A stretch of 64,000 nt of DNA from Hyphomicrobium album (lineage in GTDB: Bacteria; Pseudomonadota; Alphaproteobacteria; Rhizobiales; Hyphomicrobiaceae): NCBI RefSeq assembly GCF_009708035.1, contig NZ_WMBQ01000001.1, positions 2,485,501 through 2,549,500 on the forward strand, read 5' to 3'. Below the pieces are notes generated by a model, which was not told where the DNA came from, did no database searches, and worked only from the letters and a program-made list of their open reading frames with translations. Both the position numbers and the translations under genes were made by a program. Positions 47,056-55,385 of this stretch are shown here, piece after piece. How positions within the stretch are numbered: the first letter of the stretch is position 1; every line of letters begins with the position of its first letter.

Positions 47056-47736
47056 CTAAGGCCGTGCTGCGTCTGCATTTTTTTGGACCAGCAAGCTGCG
47101 GTCGACGACCTTGTAGTACGCCCACAGCAGATGGGCCGCGACCCCGCGCCACGGACGCCAGCGTTCGGCGATGGCGAAAAGCTCATCCCGCGAGGGGCGG
47201 TCATCGAGCGACATGGCGGCGCGCGCGGCGATCTGCAGGGCGAGGTCGCCCGCCGCGAATGCATCGGCACGCCCGAGGCAGAACAGCAGGTAGATGTCGG
47301 CCGTCCACGGCCCGATGCCCGGGAGCGCGGTGAGCGCGTCGTGCACCTTCGCGTCGGAGGCGGAGGCGAGCGCATCGAGATCGAGGCCGGCGGCGATCGC
47401 CTCGCTGAGTGCGCGCAGCGTCTTTACCTTGCCTTTCGACAGACCGGCGGCGCGCAGCTCGTCATCGCTCACGAGGAGGAAGGCGCGCGGCGTCATCGGC
47501 TGCACCGTGCGCTGCATGCGCCCCCAGATGGCCTGCGCGCTGGCGAGCGACAGCTGCTGGCCGACGACAATGCGCGCGAGACCTTCAAAGCCCGGCGTGT
47601 GCTGCCGCAGCGGCGGATCGCCCGCGTGATCGTGCACGAGCCGCAGGTGCGGACACGCGCGCCGCAAAGCACGGATGCCTTTGCGCATCGCGTCGTCGGA
47701 CAGAATGATGTGCGCCGCTTGCGCGCGCTTGTGCAT
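47056..47736 (-). CDS. AlkA-like DNA-3-methyladenine glycosylase
   Basis: This base-excision repair enzyme likely removes alkylated purines. The 226-residue protein has the helix-hairpin-helix LPGIGPWTADIYLLF followed by the catalytic Asp in AFAAGDLAL, and the VVGQQLS motif typical of AlkA relatives. It lacks the AlkA N-terminal domain, so it is a compact form. It is transcribed away from the exported-protein gene at 47838. Confidence 0.88.
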   Translation of the reverse strand: MHKRAQAAHIILSDDAMRKGIRALRRACPHLRLVHDHAGDPPLRQHTPGFEGLARIVVGQQLSLASAQAIWGRMQRTVQPMTPRAFLLVSDDELRAAGLSKGKVKTLRALSEAIAAGLDLDALASASDAKVHDALTALPGIGPWTADIYLLFCLGRADAFAAGDLALQIAARAAMSLDDRPSRDELFAIAERWRPWRGVAAHLLWAYYKVVDRSLLVQKNADAARP

Positions 47737-47837
47737 GGTTTACGCGGAACTCTTCTCTGACTTCGGCGTCAAATGTAGGATCATCAGCGCGCGTAAGCAA
47801 AGCAGCGGGCTTTGCACGTCGGTCGGAGTGCTGTGCG

Positions 47838-48371
47838 ATGCTGCAGCGGTCACGGGCGGCAATTTCACTCTCGGTAGCGGTTCTAGCGGGGTTGCTCGCC
47901 GGCGGAATGGCGACGGCCGCGGAATGGCGGCAAGGCTGGGCCACCCTGCGCAACGAGCGCCACGGCTTCCTGATCGCCTACCCGAGCGAGATCTTTCAGC
48001 AAGAGAGCGAATCGCGCACCGACGAGGGCCGGGTGCTGCAATCGCGCGACGGCAAGGCGCAACTCCTGGTTGGCGCCTTCGCCAACGACGACTCGACGAC
48101 GCTCGCCGAGTACCGCGACTTCCTCATGCAGGAGAACTACGCCGGCGCCGAGATCGACTACGCGCCGGTGCGCGGCAAGTGGTTCGTTCTGTCGGGGACG
48201 ATGGGTGACCGTGAGTTCTACGAGCGGGTGAGCTTCACCTGCGACGGCAGGCTCATCAACAGCTGGGCGATGGTCTACCCGAAGGCGGAGCGCCGCCTCT
48301 ACAATCGGGTGGTCGAAGCGGTGTCGCGCACGTACTCTCCGGGCGCCGGGCGGTCCGGCAACTGCGACTGA
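47838..48371 (+). CDS. Exported protein of unknown function
   Basis: The 177-residue protein has a clear signal peptide (residues 1-28, ending MATAAEW) and a mature part of alternating strands (GFLIAYPSEIF, AQLLVGAFANDDS, WFVLSGTMGDREFYERVSF), with two Cys, one in FTCDG and one near the end. This suggests a small beta-rich periplasmic domain. No catalytic motif is visible. It is followed after 18 bases by gluQRS, which may share its transcript. Confidence 0.65.
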   Translation: MLQRSRAAISLSVAVLAGLLAGGMATAAEWRQGWATLRNERHGFLIAYPSEIFQQESESRTDEGRVLQSRDGKAQLLVGAFANDDSTTLAEYRDFLMQENYAGAEIDYAPVRGKWFVLSGTMGDREFYERVSFTCDGRLINSWAMVYPKAERRLYNRVVEAVSRTYSPGAGRSGNCD

Positions 48372-48389
48372 GCACGGCGCACGCACTGC

Positions 48390-49256
48390 ATGGCAGTACC
48401 CGTCTTTCGTTTTGCCCCGAGCCCCAACGGGCCGCTGCACCTCGGCCATGCGCTGTCGGCGCTGACGGGCTTCGACATGGCGCGGCGCGCGGGTGGCCGC
48501 TTCCTGGTGCGCGTCGAGGACATCGACGTCACCCGCTGCCGCGAGGAGCACGTTACCGGTATCTTCGACGATCTCGCCTGGCTGGGCATCGCCTGGGAGG
48601 AGCCGGTGCTGCGCCAGTCGCAGCACTTCGCCGTTTACGCGAAGGCGGCACAACGGCTCGAGGCGCAGGGGCTGCTCTATCCGTGCTTTGCCTCGCGCAG
48701 CGAGATCGAGGCGGCGGCAGTGCCGGGCGCGGTCGATCCGGACGGAGCCGCGCTCTATCCGGGCCTGCACAAGGGCCTGCGGCCTGACGAGATCGAAGAC
48801 CGGATGCGCAACGGCGAGCGGTTCGCGCTGCGCATCGACATGGCCCGGGCGCTGGCCAAGGCAACGGAGCGGCTGGCCGGCGCGCCGCTGACCTTCACTG
48901 AGCTCGACGCCGAGGGTGTGAGGGAGGTCACCGAGGCAAGACCGGAGCGCTGGGGCGACGCCGTGATCCTGCGCAAGGATGTCCCGGCGAGCTACCACCT
49001 TGCCGTGGTCGTCGACGACGCGCGGCAGGCCATCACGCACGTGACGCGGGGGCGCGATCTCTACGCGGCGACCGACCTGCACCGTCTGCTGCAGGTGCTG
49101 CTCGGCCTGCCCGAGCCGCGCTATCACCACCACCGGCTGCTGACCGACGCAGATGGCCGCAAACTGGCGAAGAGCGCCCGCGATACTGGCCTCGGCGAGT
49201 TGCGCGCTTCCGGCTCGTCCGCCACGGACGTGCGCCGCATGCTCGGGCTATCCTGA
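48390..49256 (+). CDS. gluQ: GluQRS, glutamyl-Q tRNA(Asp) synthetase
   Basis: This truncated glutamyl-tRNA synthetase attaches glutamate to queuosine in tRNA-Asp. The 288-residue protein has the FAPSPNGPLHLGHALSAL motif (HIGH equivalent), RVEDID and a KMSKS-equivalent KLAKS in DGRKLAKSARD, and it lacks the anticodon-binding domain of GltX. Length and motifs match GluQRS. The symbol follows the gluQ/gluQRS naming. Confidence 0.92.
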   Translation: MAVPVFRFAPSPNGPLHLGHALSALTGFDMARRAGGRFLVRVEDIDVTRCREEHVTGIFDDLAWLGIAWEEPVLRQSQHFAVYAKAAQRLEAQGLLYPCFASRSEIEAAAVPGAVDPDGAALYPGLHKGLRPDEIEDRMRNGERFALRIDMARALAKATERLAGAPLTFTELDAEGVREVTEARPERWGDAVILRKDVPASYHLAVVVDDARQAITHVTRGRDLYAATDLHRLLQVLLGLPEPRYHHHRLLTDADGRKLAKSARDTGLGELRASGSSATDVRRMLGLS

Positions 49257-49429
49257 GTCGGGCTTCTTTCACAGCACCTTGGCTGGCGCATCCTCGCCCG
49301 CAATCGCCGCTGAGAGCGACAAGCGCATGCCCAGACAACACAAACTTGGTTTGGTTAGCTCTTTGCTAACGTTTGTCTGAAAACATTACGCAATAGGTGC
49401 AGAGGCATCAGTCGCGCAAAGAACACACC

Positions 49430-49963
49430 ATGCGAGCATACACAGAGAACCTATTGGCAAATCTGACGAATAAGTTCAGCCTTCTCGCCATGCCGGCCGT
49501 GAATGCCGTATCGCGTGCGCTTCATGAGCTCGTGCCGGCGGCAAATGCTCATGCAACCCGAATGCAGAACGCGATGACGGCCCGCATCACAATGCTCCGC
49601 AACTTTTTCGCCTACGGCACACTGGCCGGCAGCCTATGGACCAGCCTGGCGCTGGGCGACGTTCCGGCGCGCGCGCCGAGCGCTGCGTCGCGGTCTGTCG
49701 AGCCGCTGGGGCTGACGGTCGAGGACTGCTGGCGCCGGGCGACCGGTGTGATCACCGCGGCGCTGGCGAGCTTCGAGCGGGTCAAGAGCCTGCACGCGGC
49801 CGCGGCCCGGCAGCTCGACTCTGCCGACTATGCCCTGACCCAGCTGCTGAACGATCTGCGTCCGGCCATGGCGCTCCCGGCGGACGTCTCCGGCCTGCGG
49901 GCGATCCTCGCCGAGGCCGATCGCCCCTCGCCCGAGCGCTACCGCAAGGCGCTCGCCGCCTAA
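49430..49963 (+). CDS. Helical protein of unknown function
   Basis: The 177-residue product is rich in Ala and Leu, mostly helical, with a hydrophobic stretch near residues 46-66 (FFAYGTLAGSLWTSLALGD) and a C-terminal helical domain containing DCWRRATGVITAALASFERVKS. I do not recognise a family. The ATG at about 49430 has a weak AAAGAA ribosome binding site; a GTG 33 bases upstream is also possible. Its stop overlaps the stop of the convergent lipoprotein gene by three bases. Confidence 0.5.
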   Translation: MRAYTENLLANLTNKFSLLAMPAVNAVSRALHELVPAANAHATRMQNAMTARITMLRNFFAYGTLAGSLWTSLALGDVPARAPSAASRSVEPLGLTVEDCWRRATGVITAALASFERVKSLHAAAARQLDSADYALTQLLNDLRPAMALPADVSGLRAILAEADRPSPERYRKALAA

Positions 49964-51222
49964 TTCGGCTTGCCGATCGAGCCGGTCTGATCGGCGGCGG
50001 AGATCTTCGTCGCCTCGAAGCTCGCCGGTGCGGCATCGACTACTGTCGCGCCGAACTTCTGCACCTCGAGCACCGCAAGTCCGCGCTCGCTCAACCCGTT
50101 GGGCTGGAAGCGCACGATGCCGTCGACGCCCGAGAAGCCGTTGGTGCGCGTCAGGTTCGCCTGGGTGAAGCGGCTGCCGGGCGGGTTGGTCGACAGGCCG
50201 ATGGCGAAGCCCACCGCGTCGTAGGCGACGGAGGCGATACGCGGCGGGGCCGTGCCGAAGGTCTTGGCGAAGCGCTCGGCGAACGAGCGCCAGGCGAGCG
50301 GGTCGGAGCCCGGATACCAGCCGCCGATAAATGCGGTTTCGCGGCTGATCGCGGGGTAGTCCCAGGCGCTGGTGCCGAGCAGCTTCACCTTGGTGGTGTC
50401 GAGCCCCGAGTAGGCGATCACCGGCCCGATCTTCGGCAACGAGTCCTGCCCGCCGGGGAGGAACAGTGCGTCGACCGGCGCGGCTTGCGCCTCGGCGGCC
50501 TTGATGGCCTCGACAACGCGCTTGGCCGGCGCCAGCATGCCGTTGGCGGCTAGAGGGTAGCGCTCGACCACCGACACCGTGCCGCCGTTGTTCTGCACCG
50601 AGCGGCGGAAAGCGGCCTCGATCACGGCGCCATAGGCGTCGTCCGGGATGAGCGCGGCGAAGCGGCGCTTCCCGTTCGCGGCGGCGAACGAGATAATCCG
50701 CTCGGCCTCCTGCTCGGCGAGGAAGTTGACGAGGTAGACGCCCTGGCCGGCGACCGCGCTGTTGTTGGAGAAGGTGAGCACCGGCACGTTGGCCTGCCGC
50801 GCGACGGGGGCGACGCCGGTCACGGCCTGCGACAGCAGCGGCCCGACGATGATCTCGGCGCCTTCCTTGATGGCCGCATCGGCCGCGGCGCGGGCGCCGG
50901 CGGCGGTGCCGCCATCGTCCTTGGTAATCAGCTCGACATTCGGGTCGTTGAGCTCGAACAGCGCCATCTCGGCGCCTTGCTTCAGGTTCTTGGCGATGGC
51001 CGCGGTCTCGCCCATGCCACCCATCGGCAAGAGCAGCGCGATCTTGACCGGCGCGCGGATTTGACCTTGGCTTTGTCCCGGTGCCGGTGCGAGCGCAGCC
51101 GTAGGCGGCTCGGCGGAACCGCCACCGGTCGAGCAGCCGGCGAGCAGGATGGCGAGCATAGCCATGGCGCCGGCGCGCTTGCGCCCGCTCGCCGTGGCTT
51201 GCTGCAGCCCGATCCGCGTCAA
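49960..51222 (-). CDS. LppC/LpoA-like or branched-chain-binding lipoprotein
   Basis: The protein has a lipoprotein signal (AMAMLAILLAGCSTGG, with Cys of the lipobox LAGC) and a type I periplasmic-binding fold (KIALLLPMGGMGETAAIAKNLKQG, IVGPLLSQAV, PVLTFSNNSAVAG). In this order such proteins beside rsmI-yraN are called penicillin-binding protein activators (LpoA-like) and may act in peptidoglycan growth. The start is uncertain: the TTG at 51222 with a G-rich run upstream gives a short leader, while a frame to 51345 is also open. The gene is divergent from rsmI. Confidence 0.78.
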   Translation of the reverse strand: MTRIGLQQATASGRKRAGAMAMLAILLAGCSTGGGSAEPPTAALAPAPGQSQGQIRAPVKIALLLPMGGMGETAAIAKNLKQGAEMALFELNDPNVELITKDDGGTAAGARAAADAAIKEGAEIIVGPLLSQAVTGVAPVARQANVPVLTFSNNSAVAGQGVYLVNFLAEQEAERIISFAAANGKRRFAALIPDDAYGAVIEAAFRRSVQNNGGTVSVVERYPLAANGMLAPAKRVVEAIKAAEAQAAPVDALFLPGGQDSLPKIGPVIAYSGLDTTKVKLLGTSAWDYPAISRETAFIGGWYPGSDPLAWRSFAERFAKTFGTAPPRIASVAYDAVGFAIGLSTNPPGSRFTQANLTRTNGFSGVDGIVRFQPNGLSERGLAVLEVQKFGATVVDAAPASFEATKISAADQTGSIGKPN

Positions 51223-51391
51223 GTTTGGCCCCCCGTGCGCCTGCCCTGCTCCTGGCGCAAAGTGGCTCCGGCGGCAGGAACAGTGTAACGACTCACTCCT
51301 GACTGGTAGACCGTCGATAACCTGTCGAAAAGTGCCTACCCGCAACTATCCTAAACAATCGACGCCGCAGGCAAAAAAGAGTTTGGCCAGC

Positions 51392-52297
51392 ATGAGCGGA
51401 GCCGAGGCAAATCCGAGCGCGATCATGGCCTCCGCCGCCGACGAGATCGGGCGGCACCTGAAGGCCGATCTGGCCCCGGGCCTCTACGTCGTCGCCACGC
51501 CCATCGGCAACCTCGGCGACATCACGCTGCGCGCCATCGCCGTGCTGGCGCGCGCCGACGTCGTGCTGTGCGAGGACACGCGCCACAGCCGCACGCTGCT
51601 CGCCCATTTCGCCATCGGCACGCCGACAAGGCCTTACCATGAGCACAACGCGGCGAAGGAGCGGCCGCGTGTTCTCGCCAACCTCAGCGAGGGCAAGCGC
51701 ATTGCGCTCATCTCCGACGCGGGAACCCCGCTCATTTCCGATCCGGGCTGGAAGCTGGTGCGCGACGCGATCGACGCCGGACACCGGGTCGAGGCGCTGC
51801 CGGGCGCCTCGGCGGCGCTAACGGCGCTCGCCGTCGGCGGTTTGCCGACGGATGCGTTCCTGTTCGCCGGCTTCCTGCCGCCAAAGAGCGCGGCGCGGCG
51901 GACGCGCATCGCCGAGCTTGCGGCGGCGCCGGCGACGCTCGTGTTCTTCGAGGCGCCGTCGCGCGTGGCGGAGGCGGTCGCCGACCTCGCCGCCGTGCTC
52001 GGGCCGCGCCCGGCGGCGCTGGCGCGCGAGCTCACCAAATTGCACGAGGAGGTGCGGCGTGCGCCGCTCGATCAGCTCGCCGCCGAGCTCGATGGGAAGA
52101 CGATGAAGGGCGAGGCGGTGATCCTGGTCGGCCCGCCGCTCGCCGCAGACGTCAGCGACGAGGACATTGTGGGTCGCCTCATTCCTGCGCTTGGCGACAT
52201 GAGCTTGCGTGATGCGGCGAAGCTTATTGCGGATATCCTTGGCGTCCCCAAGGGCCGCGTCTACGACCTGGGCATCAAGCTGCGCAAGGAGCTGTGA
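51392..52297 (+). CDS. rsmI: RsmI, 16S rRNA C1402 2'-O-methyltransferase
   Basis: RsmI methylates the ribose of C1402 in the ribosomal decoding centre. The 301-residue protein has the tetrapyrrole-methylase-like signature GLYVVATPIGNLGDITLRA, the SAM motif LISDAGTPLISDPG and LPGASAALTALAVGGLPTD, in standard order. The ATG at 51392 lies 20 residues before the conserved core. The yraN start overlaps its stop codon by one base. Confidence 0.95.
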   Translation: MSGAEANPSAIMASAADEIGRHLKADLAPGLYVVATPIGNLGDITLRAIAVLARADVVLCEDTRHSRTLLAHFAIGTPTRPYHEHNAAKERPRVLANLSEGKRIALISDAGTPLISDPGWKLVRDAIDAGHRVEALPGASAALTALAVGGLPTDAFLFAGFLPPKSAARRTRIAELAAAPATLVFFEAPSRVAEAVADLAAVLGPRPAALARELTKLHEEVRRAPLDQLAAELDGKTMKGEAVILVGPPLAADVSDEDIVGRLIPALGDMSLRDAAKLIADILGVPKGRVYDLGIKLRKEL

Positions 52298-52680
52298 TGC
52301 CATCAGCGCCGCCCCGCCGGCTTCCGGGAACCGACGAGCGGCGGGCGCGGTTGCGGCGCGGGCGGTTCGCCGAGCTCATCGCCGCCGCGGCGCTGATGGC
52401 CAAGGGTTATCGCATCCTCGGGCGCAACGTGAAGACGCGCGCCGGCGAGATCGACATCATCGCCGTGCGCGGCAAGCGTCTGGCGTTCGTTGAGGTGAAG
52501 CGGCGGCTGACGCGCACGGATGCCGAGGCGGCCGTCTCCGGGCAGCAGGCGGCGCGCATCCGCAATGCCGCCGACTATTGGCTGGCGTACCGGCCGCGCT
52601 ATCACGGCCACGAGCAGGGCTACGATCTCGTGCTGCTTATCCCGCGCCGCTGGCCCCGCCACATCCCGAACGGGCTTTAG
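52297..52680 (+). CDS. yraN: YraN family protein (UPF0102, nuclease-like)
   Basis: The 127-residue protein carries the restriction-endonuclease-like core GRNVKTRAGEIDIIAVRGKRLAFVEVKRR (residues about 43-71, with Glu, Asp and Glu-x-Lys residues) of the UPF0102 family. A Holliday-junction-resolvase-like fold is expected, but its role is unknown. It is coupled to rsmI (TGATG). In relatives gshB usually follows closely. Here 1.76 kb of foreign-looking DNA intervenes. Confidence 0.9.
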   Translation: MPSAPPRRLPGTDERRARLRRGRFAELIAAAALMAKGYRILGRNVKTRAGEIDIIAVRGKRLAFVEVKRRLTRTDAEAAVSGQQAARIRNAADYWLAYRPRYHGHEQGYDLVLLIPRRWPRHIPNGL

Positions 52681-52730
52681 AGTTCCGTGCAGCCAATGTG
52701 GGCTCTCGATCCGACCGCACGCTTTGGAGA

Positions 52731-53018
52731 AGTGTTGTTGGGGCCAGCCATTGGGACGCACTTCACGCCAAGTTCCAAACGCAGCGCATCAACCACAGCG
52801 AAGCGTATTCGCTCAATGAAGCCTGCACGGACCAAGCTGAAAGTTTTTTAGCTCGCCTGCGCCGGATGGTGGACGGGCAGCACCATCACGTCTCGCCGCG
52901 CCAACTGCATCAGTACGCTGCACACGGCTTGACGGAAGATCACCGGCGGCTAGAAAACGGTACGCTGACCAAGCGCGTCATTTCGCTTGCGATGACGTAT
53001 CCGGTTTCGAGGGCGTAG
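52731..53018 (+). pseudogene. C-terminal remnant of an IS1595 (ISXO2-like) transposase
   Basis: The frame encodes ASHWDALHAKF, RINHSEAYS, CTDQAESFLARLRR, HHHVSPRQL and ENGTL in order, the end of the DDE domain and tail of ISXO2-like transposases, including the NHSEAYS and AESFxxRLRR landmarks. The N-terminal zinc-ribbon, the first catalytic Asp and the rest of the element are missing, and the 5' part is replaced by sequence continuing from yraN. It is therefore a decayed insertion sequence. No terminal repeats were found. Confidence 0.75.
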
Positions 53019-53652
53019 AAGGGGTATTGGCAGCGGGGGAAGTGATAGATAGCTGCCATATCGCAACTATCAATGCCGCCAGCCCTATCAGGGTCGCGGA
53101 ACCGATCGTGATCAGCTTAGTGATCCGCTCTTCGCGAGCAAGGCCGCGCATAACAGGTTCGGAACTCTTGAACTTTCGGTAGAGCGCCACGAGCGGCGGC
53201 ATATTCACAGACTCTATGGCCACATAGAGTTTATCACGGTCGCTTCGCATCCCGCGCGAAGAGGCGACTACCTCCTGCGCTTTACCTAGCTCGTCATAGA
53301 GCGCGCTGAACTCCGGAAAACCGACCGTGAGCGCGCTGTAACCGAGCTTGCTCGTGACTGCGTCCAAGTGAGTGGAGATTTTCGATATGGCCGCATCGAT
53401 TGCGTCGTGGCGCGCCCTATAACAGTCGAACAGAGCATCGTCCAACAGGGCGCGTATTGCACTCTCGTCTCCCGCCGTGGCACAATTAGCAAGAGCGTCG
53501 ACAATCCGACGCCCTGCGTACCTCAACTCTTTGACTGCGGGGAAGACTACTTGGTTATTTATCTGTTCCGCGATTTTTATGCTGCTTTCGGCCTTGTCCC
53601 ATTCGAGCCGAATTTCCTTAAGCTTGTCGGCGAAGTCCGTAATATGAACCAT
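52978..53652 (-). CDS. Helical protein with C-terminal membrane anchor, unknown function
   Basis: The 224-residue protein is mostly helical (possible coiled coil at residues 8-30 and 85-140), has one hydrophobic segment at residues 179-202 (KLITIGSATLIGLAALIVAI) and ends in a Ser/Thr/Pro-rich tail. I recognise no family. It overlaps the upstream 83-residue gene by 35 bases, and its end overlaps the transposase remnant. Codon use and base composition are visibly more AT-rich than in neighbouring core genes, which suggests transfer. A membrane-anchored effector or sensor is a speculation from topology only. Confidence 0.65.
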   Translation of the reverse strand: MVHITDFADKLKEIRLEWDKAESSIKIAEQINNQVVFPAVKELRYAGRRIVDALANCATAGDESAIRALLDDALFDCYRARHDAIDAAISKISTHLDAVTSKLGYSALTVGFPEFSALYDELGKAQEVVASSRGMRSDRDKLYVAIESVNMPPLVALYRKFKSSEPVMRGLAREERITKLITIGSATLIGLAALIVAIWQLSITSPAANTPSTPSKPDTSSQAK

Positions 53653-53869
53653 GGTTCGAAACCGTCAGTTTGTGTGCGCGCAAATTAGCGGCGGCGCGGT
53701 CGCCCTCAGACCTGAGCTCGTTAAGCTCAGTCTCGTCTATGACATCATCGCCATTTTGGATGCAAACATTTCCGCGAGAAAAGCGCCGGATAATAGATGC
53801 CTGCGCCTGCTTCACCGCGTCGTCGTAGTCACGCAGTGACAGCCAGCGAGCTAGCCTGCCCAAGAACAT
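53618..53869 (-). CDS. Small hydrophilic protein, first gene of a two-gene accessory operon
   Basis: The 83-residue protein begins MFLGRLARWLSLRDYDDAVK and has an acidic middle (NGDDVIDETELNELRSEGDR) and a basic end. No family is recognised. GGAGG lies nine bases before the ATG, and a promoter with a perfect TTGACA is just upstream. The downstream gene starts inside its 3' end, so the two are tightly coupled. The pairing of a small soluble protein with an overlapping membrane-anchored partner is reminiscent of two-gene accessory modules, but the function is unknown. Confidence 0.6.
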   Translation of the reverse strand: MFLGRLARWLSLRDYDDAVKQAQASIIRRFSRGNVCIQNGDDVIDETELNELRSEGDRAAANLRAHKLTVSNHGSYYGLRRQA

Positions 53870-53888
53870 TTTTAAGAACCTCCGATTT

Positions 53889-53921
53889 GGCGGGCTTATA
53901 ATCCGAGCCCGCCCCTGTCAA
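53889..53921 (-). promoter_or_regulatory. Promoter with operator-like palindrome for the accessory operon
   Basis: On the minus strand TTGACA (53916-53921) and TATAAG (53895-53900) are 15 bases apart. A perfect eight-base inverted repeat, GGCGGGCT/AGCCCGCC (53889-53913), covers the spacer and -10. Transcription would begin about 20 bases before the ATG. The short spacer suggests that a bound regulator may be needed or that the operon is tightly controlled. Confidence 0.55.
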
Positions 53922-54095
53922 GATTTGGCCTCAAAAGTCACTTGACACCCGCCGGGAATCGCGTCCGCGCGACTATAGTTGACTCGTGAGACCGGTACCA
54001 CCGGTAGTCGAGCTTCGGTCGAACGATCGTAAAACATGATGTATAACGGCCACTTAAGCGGCCGCGCTCAGAGGACAACCCTGGGATAAGTGGGC

Positions 54096-54398
54096 CTACC
54101 GCCCCGTTCCGGACAAGGTTTCAGCCAAGCGCCGCGGCTGGTACTGACCGACTTGTTGCTCCACCTTCACCCCTCCGCTGTGCCGCGGCCCCCTGAGAGC
54201 CACGCCCACCCGCTTAGTTATAAGACGAAGGAGCTTGTCGTCGCCTTGGTCCAATGCTCGTTCGGACATGAGCTGCAAGGCAATGTCGCGGCTCGTTGAA
54301 GGCTCTGCGGCCCGACGCAAGATGTTTCGGATCAGGCGCGACATCTGCCCCCCGCTTGGATTGCTACCTAAGTCCGTTAATTCGTGGGGATGCACCAT
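54096..54398 (-). CDS. Winged-helix-like protein of unknown function
   Basis: The 100-residue protein opens MVHPHELTDLGSN and contains SRLIRNILRRAAEPSTSRDI, then ALDQGDDKLLRLITKRVGVALR, a helix-turn-helix arrangement with a likely wing in SGGVKVEQQVGQYQ. Similar short proteins occur in accessory regions of Hyphomicrobiales. GGAG lies eight bases before the ATG at 54398. The gene is divergent from gshB and near the accessory operon, so it could regulate either, but this is inference. Confidence 0.55.
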   Translation of the reverse strand: MVHPHELTDLGSNPSGGQMSRLIRNILRRAAEPSTSRDIALQLMSERALDQGDDKLLRLITKRVGVALRGPRHSGGVKVEQQVGQYQPRRLAETLSGTGR

Positions 54399-54437
54399 AT
54401 AGGGTGCTCCGGGACGCAAACCTTTCAGTGAGCCTTC

Positions 54438-55376
54438 ATGCCCCTGCGCGTTGCCTGCCAGATGGACCCGATCGAGCGGATCGACATCCGCGGCGATTCC
54501 ACCTTCGCCATCCTGCTCGAGGCACAGAAGCGCGGCCACAACCTGTTCTACTACACGCCGCCGAACCTCTCGTTGCACGGCGACAAGCTGCTGGCGCGCG
54601 GACATACCCTCGAAGTTCAGGACAAGCAGGGCAGCCACTACAAGCTGACGCGCCCGCGCGTCGAGGACCTGGCGAAGCGCGACGTGGTGCTGCTGCGTCA
54701 GGACCCGCCGTTCGACATGGCCTACATCACCACCACGCATCTGCTCGAGCGCATCCATCCGAAGACGCTGGTGGTCAACGACCCGGCGCAGGTGCGCAAC
54801 GCGCCGGAGAAGATCTTCGTCCTCGATTTCCTCGACCTGATGCCGCCGACCATCGTCACGCGCTCGCTGGAAGACGTGCAGGCGTTCCGCAAGGAGATGG
54901 GCGACGTCATCCTGAAGCCGCTTTACGGCAACGGCGGCGCCGCCATCTTCCGCATCGCCAAGGACGACACCAACACAGGCTCGCTGGTCGAGCTGTTCCA
55001 GACCGTGTTCCGCGAGCCGTTCATGGTGCAGCAGTACCGGCCGGAGGTGAAGGACGGCGACAAGCGCATCATCCTCGTCGACGGCGAGTTCGCCGGCGCC
55101 ATCAATCGCGTGCCTCCCGCGGGCGAGACGCGCTCCAACCTGCACGTCGGCGGCACGGCAAAGCCGACCAAGCTGACGAAGCGCGAGGAGGAGATCTGCG
55201 CGCGGCTGGGGCCGGAGCTGAAAAGGCGCGGGCTGCTGTTCACCGGCATCGACGTGATCGGGCCGTATCTCACCGAGATCAACGTCACCTCGCCCACCGG
55301 CATCCGCCAGGTGAAGCAGTTCGGCGGCGCCGACATCGCGGCGCTGATCTGGGATGCGATCGAGGCGAAGGTCTAG
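54438..55376 (+). CDS. gshB: GshB, glutathione synthetase
   Basis: GshB adds glycine to gamma-glutamylcysteine with ATP. The 312-residue ATP-grasp protein has the N-terminal [18 protein letters not shown] motif, the [18 protein letters not shown] strand, the [14 protein letters not shown] glycine-rich loop and the metal-binding [13 protein letters not shown]. The ATG at 54438 gives a standard N-terminus ([11 protein letters not shown]). Its usual neighbours rsmI and yraN are upstream but separated by the accessory pocket. Confidence 0.97.
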   Translation: MPLRVACQMDPIERIDIRGDSTFAILLEAQKRGHNLFYYTPPNLSLHGDKLLARGHTLEVQDKQGSHYKLTRPRVEDLAKRDVVLLRQDPPFDMAYITTTHLLERIHPKTLVVNDPAQVRNAPEKIFVLDFLDLMPPTIVTRSLEDVQAFRKEMGDVILKPLYGNGGAAIFRIAKDDTNTGSLVELFQTVFREPFMVQQYRPEVKDGDKRIILVDGEFAGAINRVPPAGETRSNLHVGGTAKPTKLTKREEEICARLGPELKRRGLLFTGIDVIGPYLTEINVTSPTGIRQVKQFGGADIAALIWDAIEAKV

Positions 55377-55385
55377 GCGTTCCGA

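Noticed and set aside
54040-54070. Engineered-looking sequence with CTTAAG and GCGGCCGC sites
   Set aside because: Surrounding bases are not vector-like, and such GC-rich palindromes are expected in a GC-rich genome.
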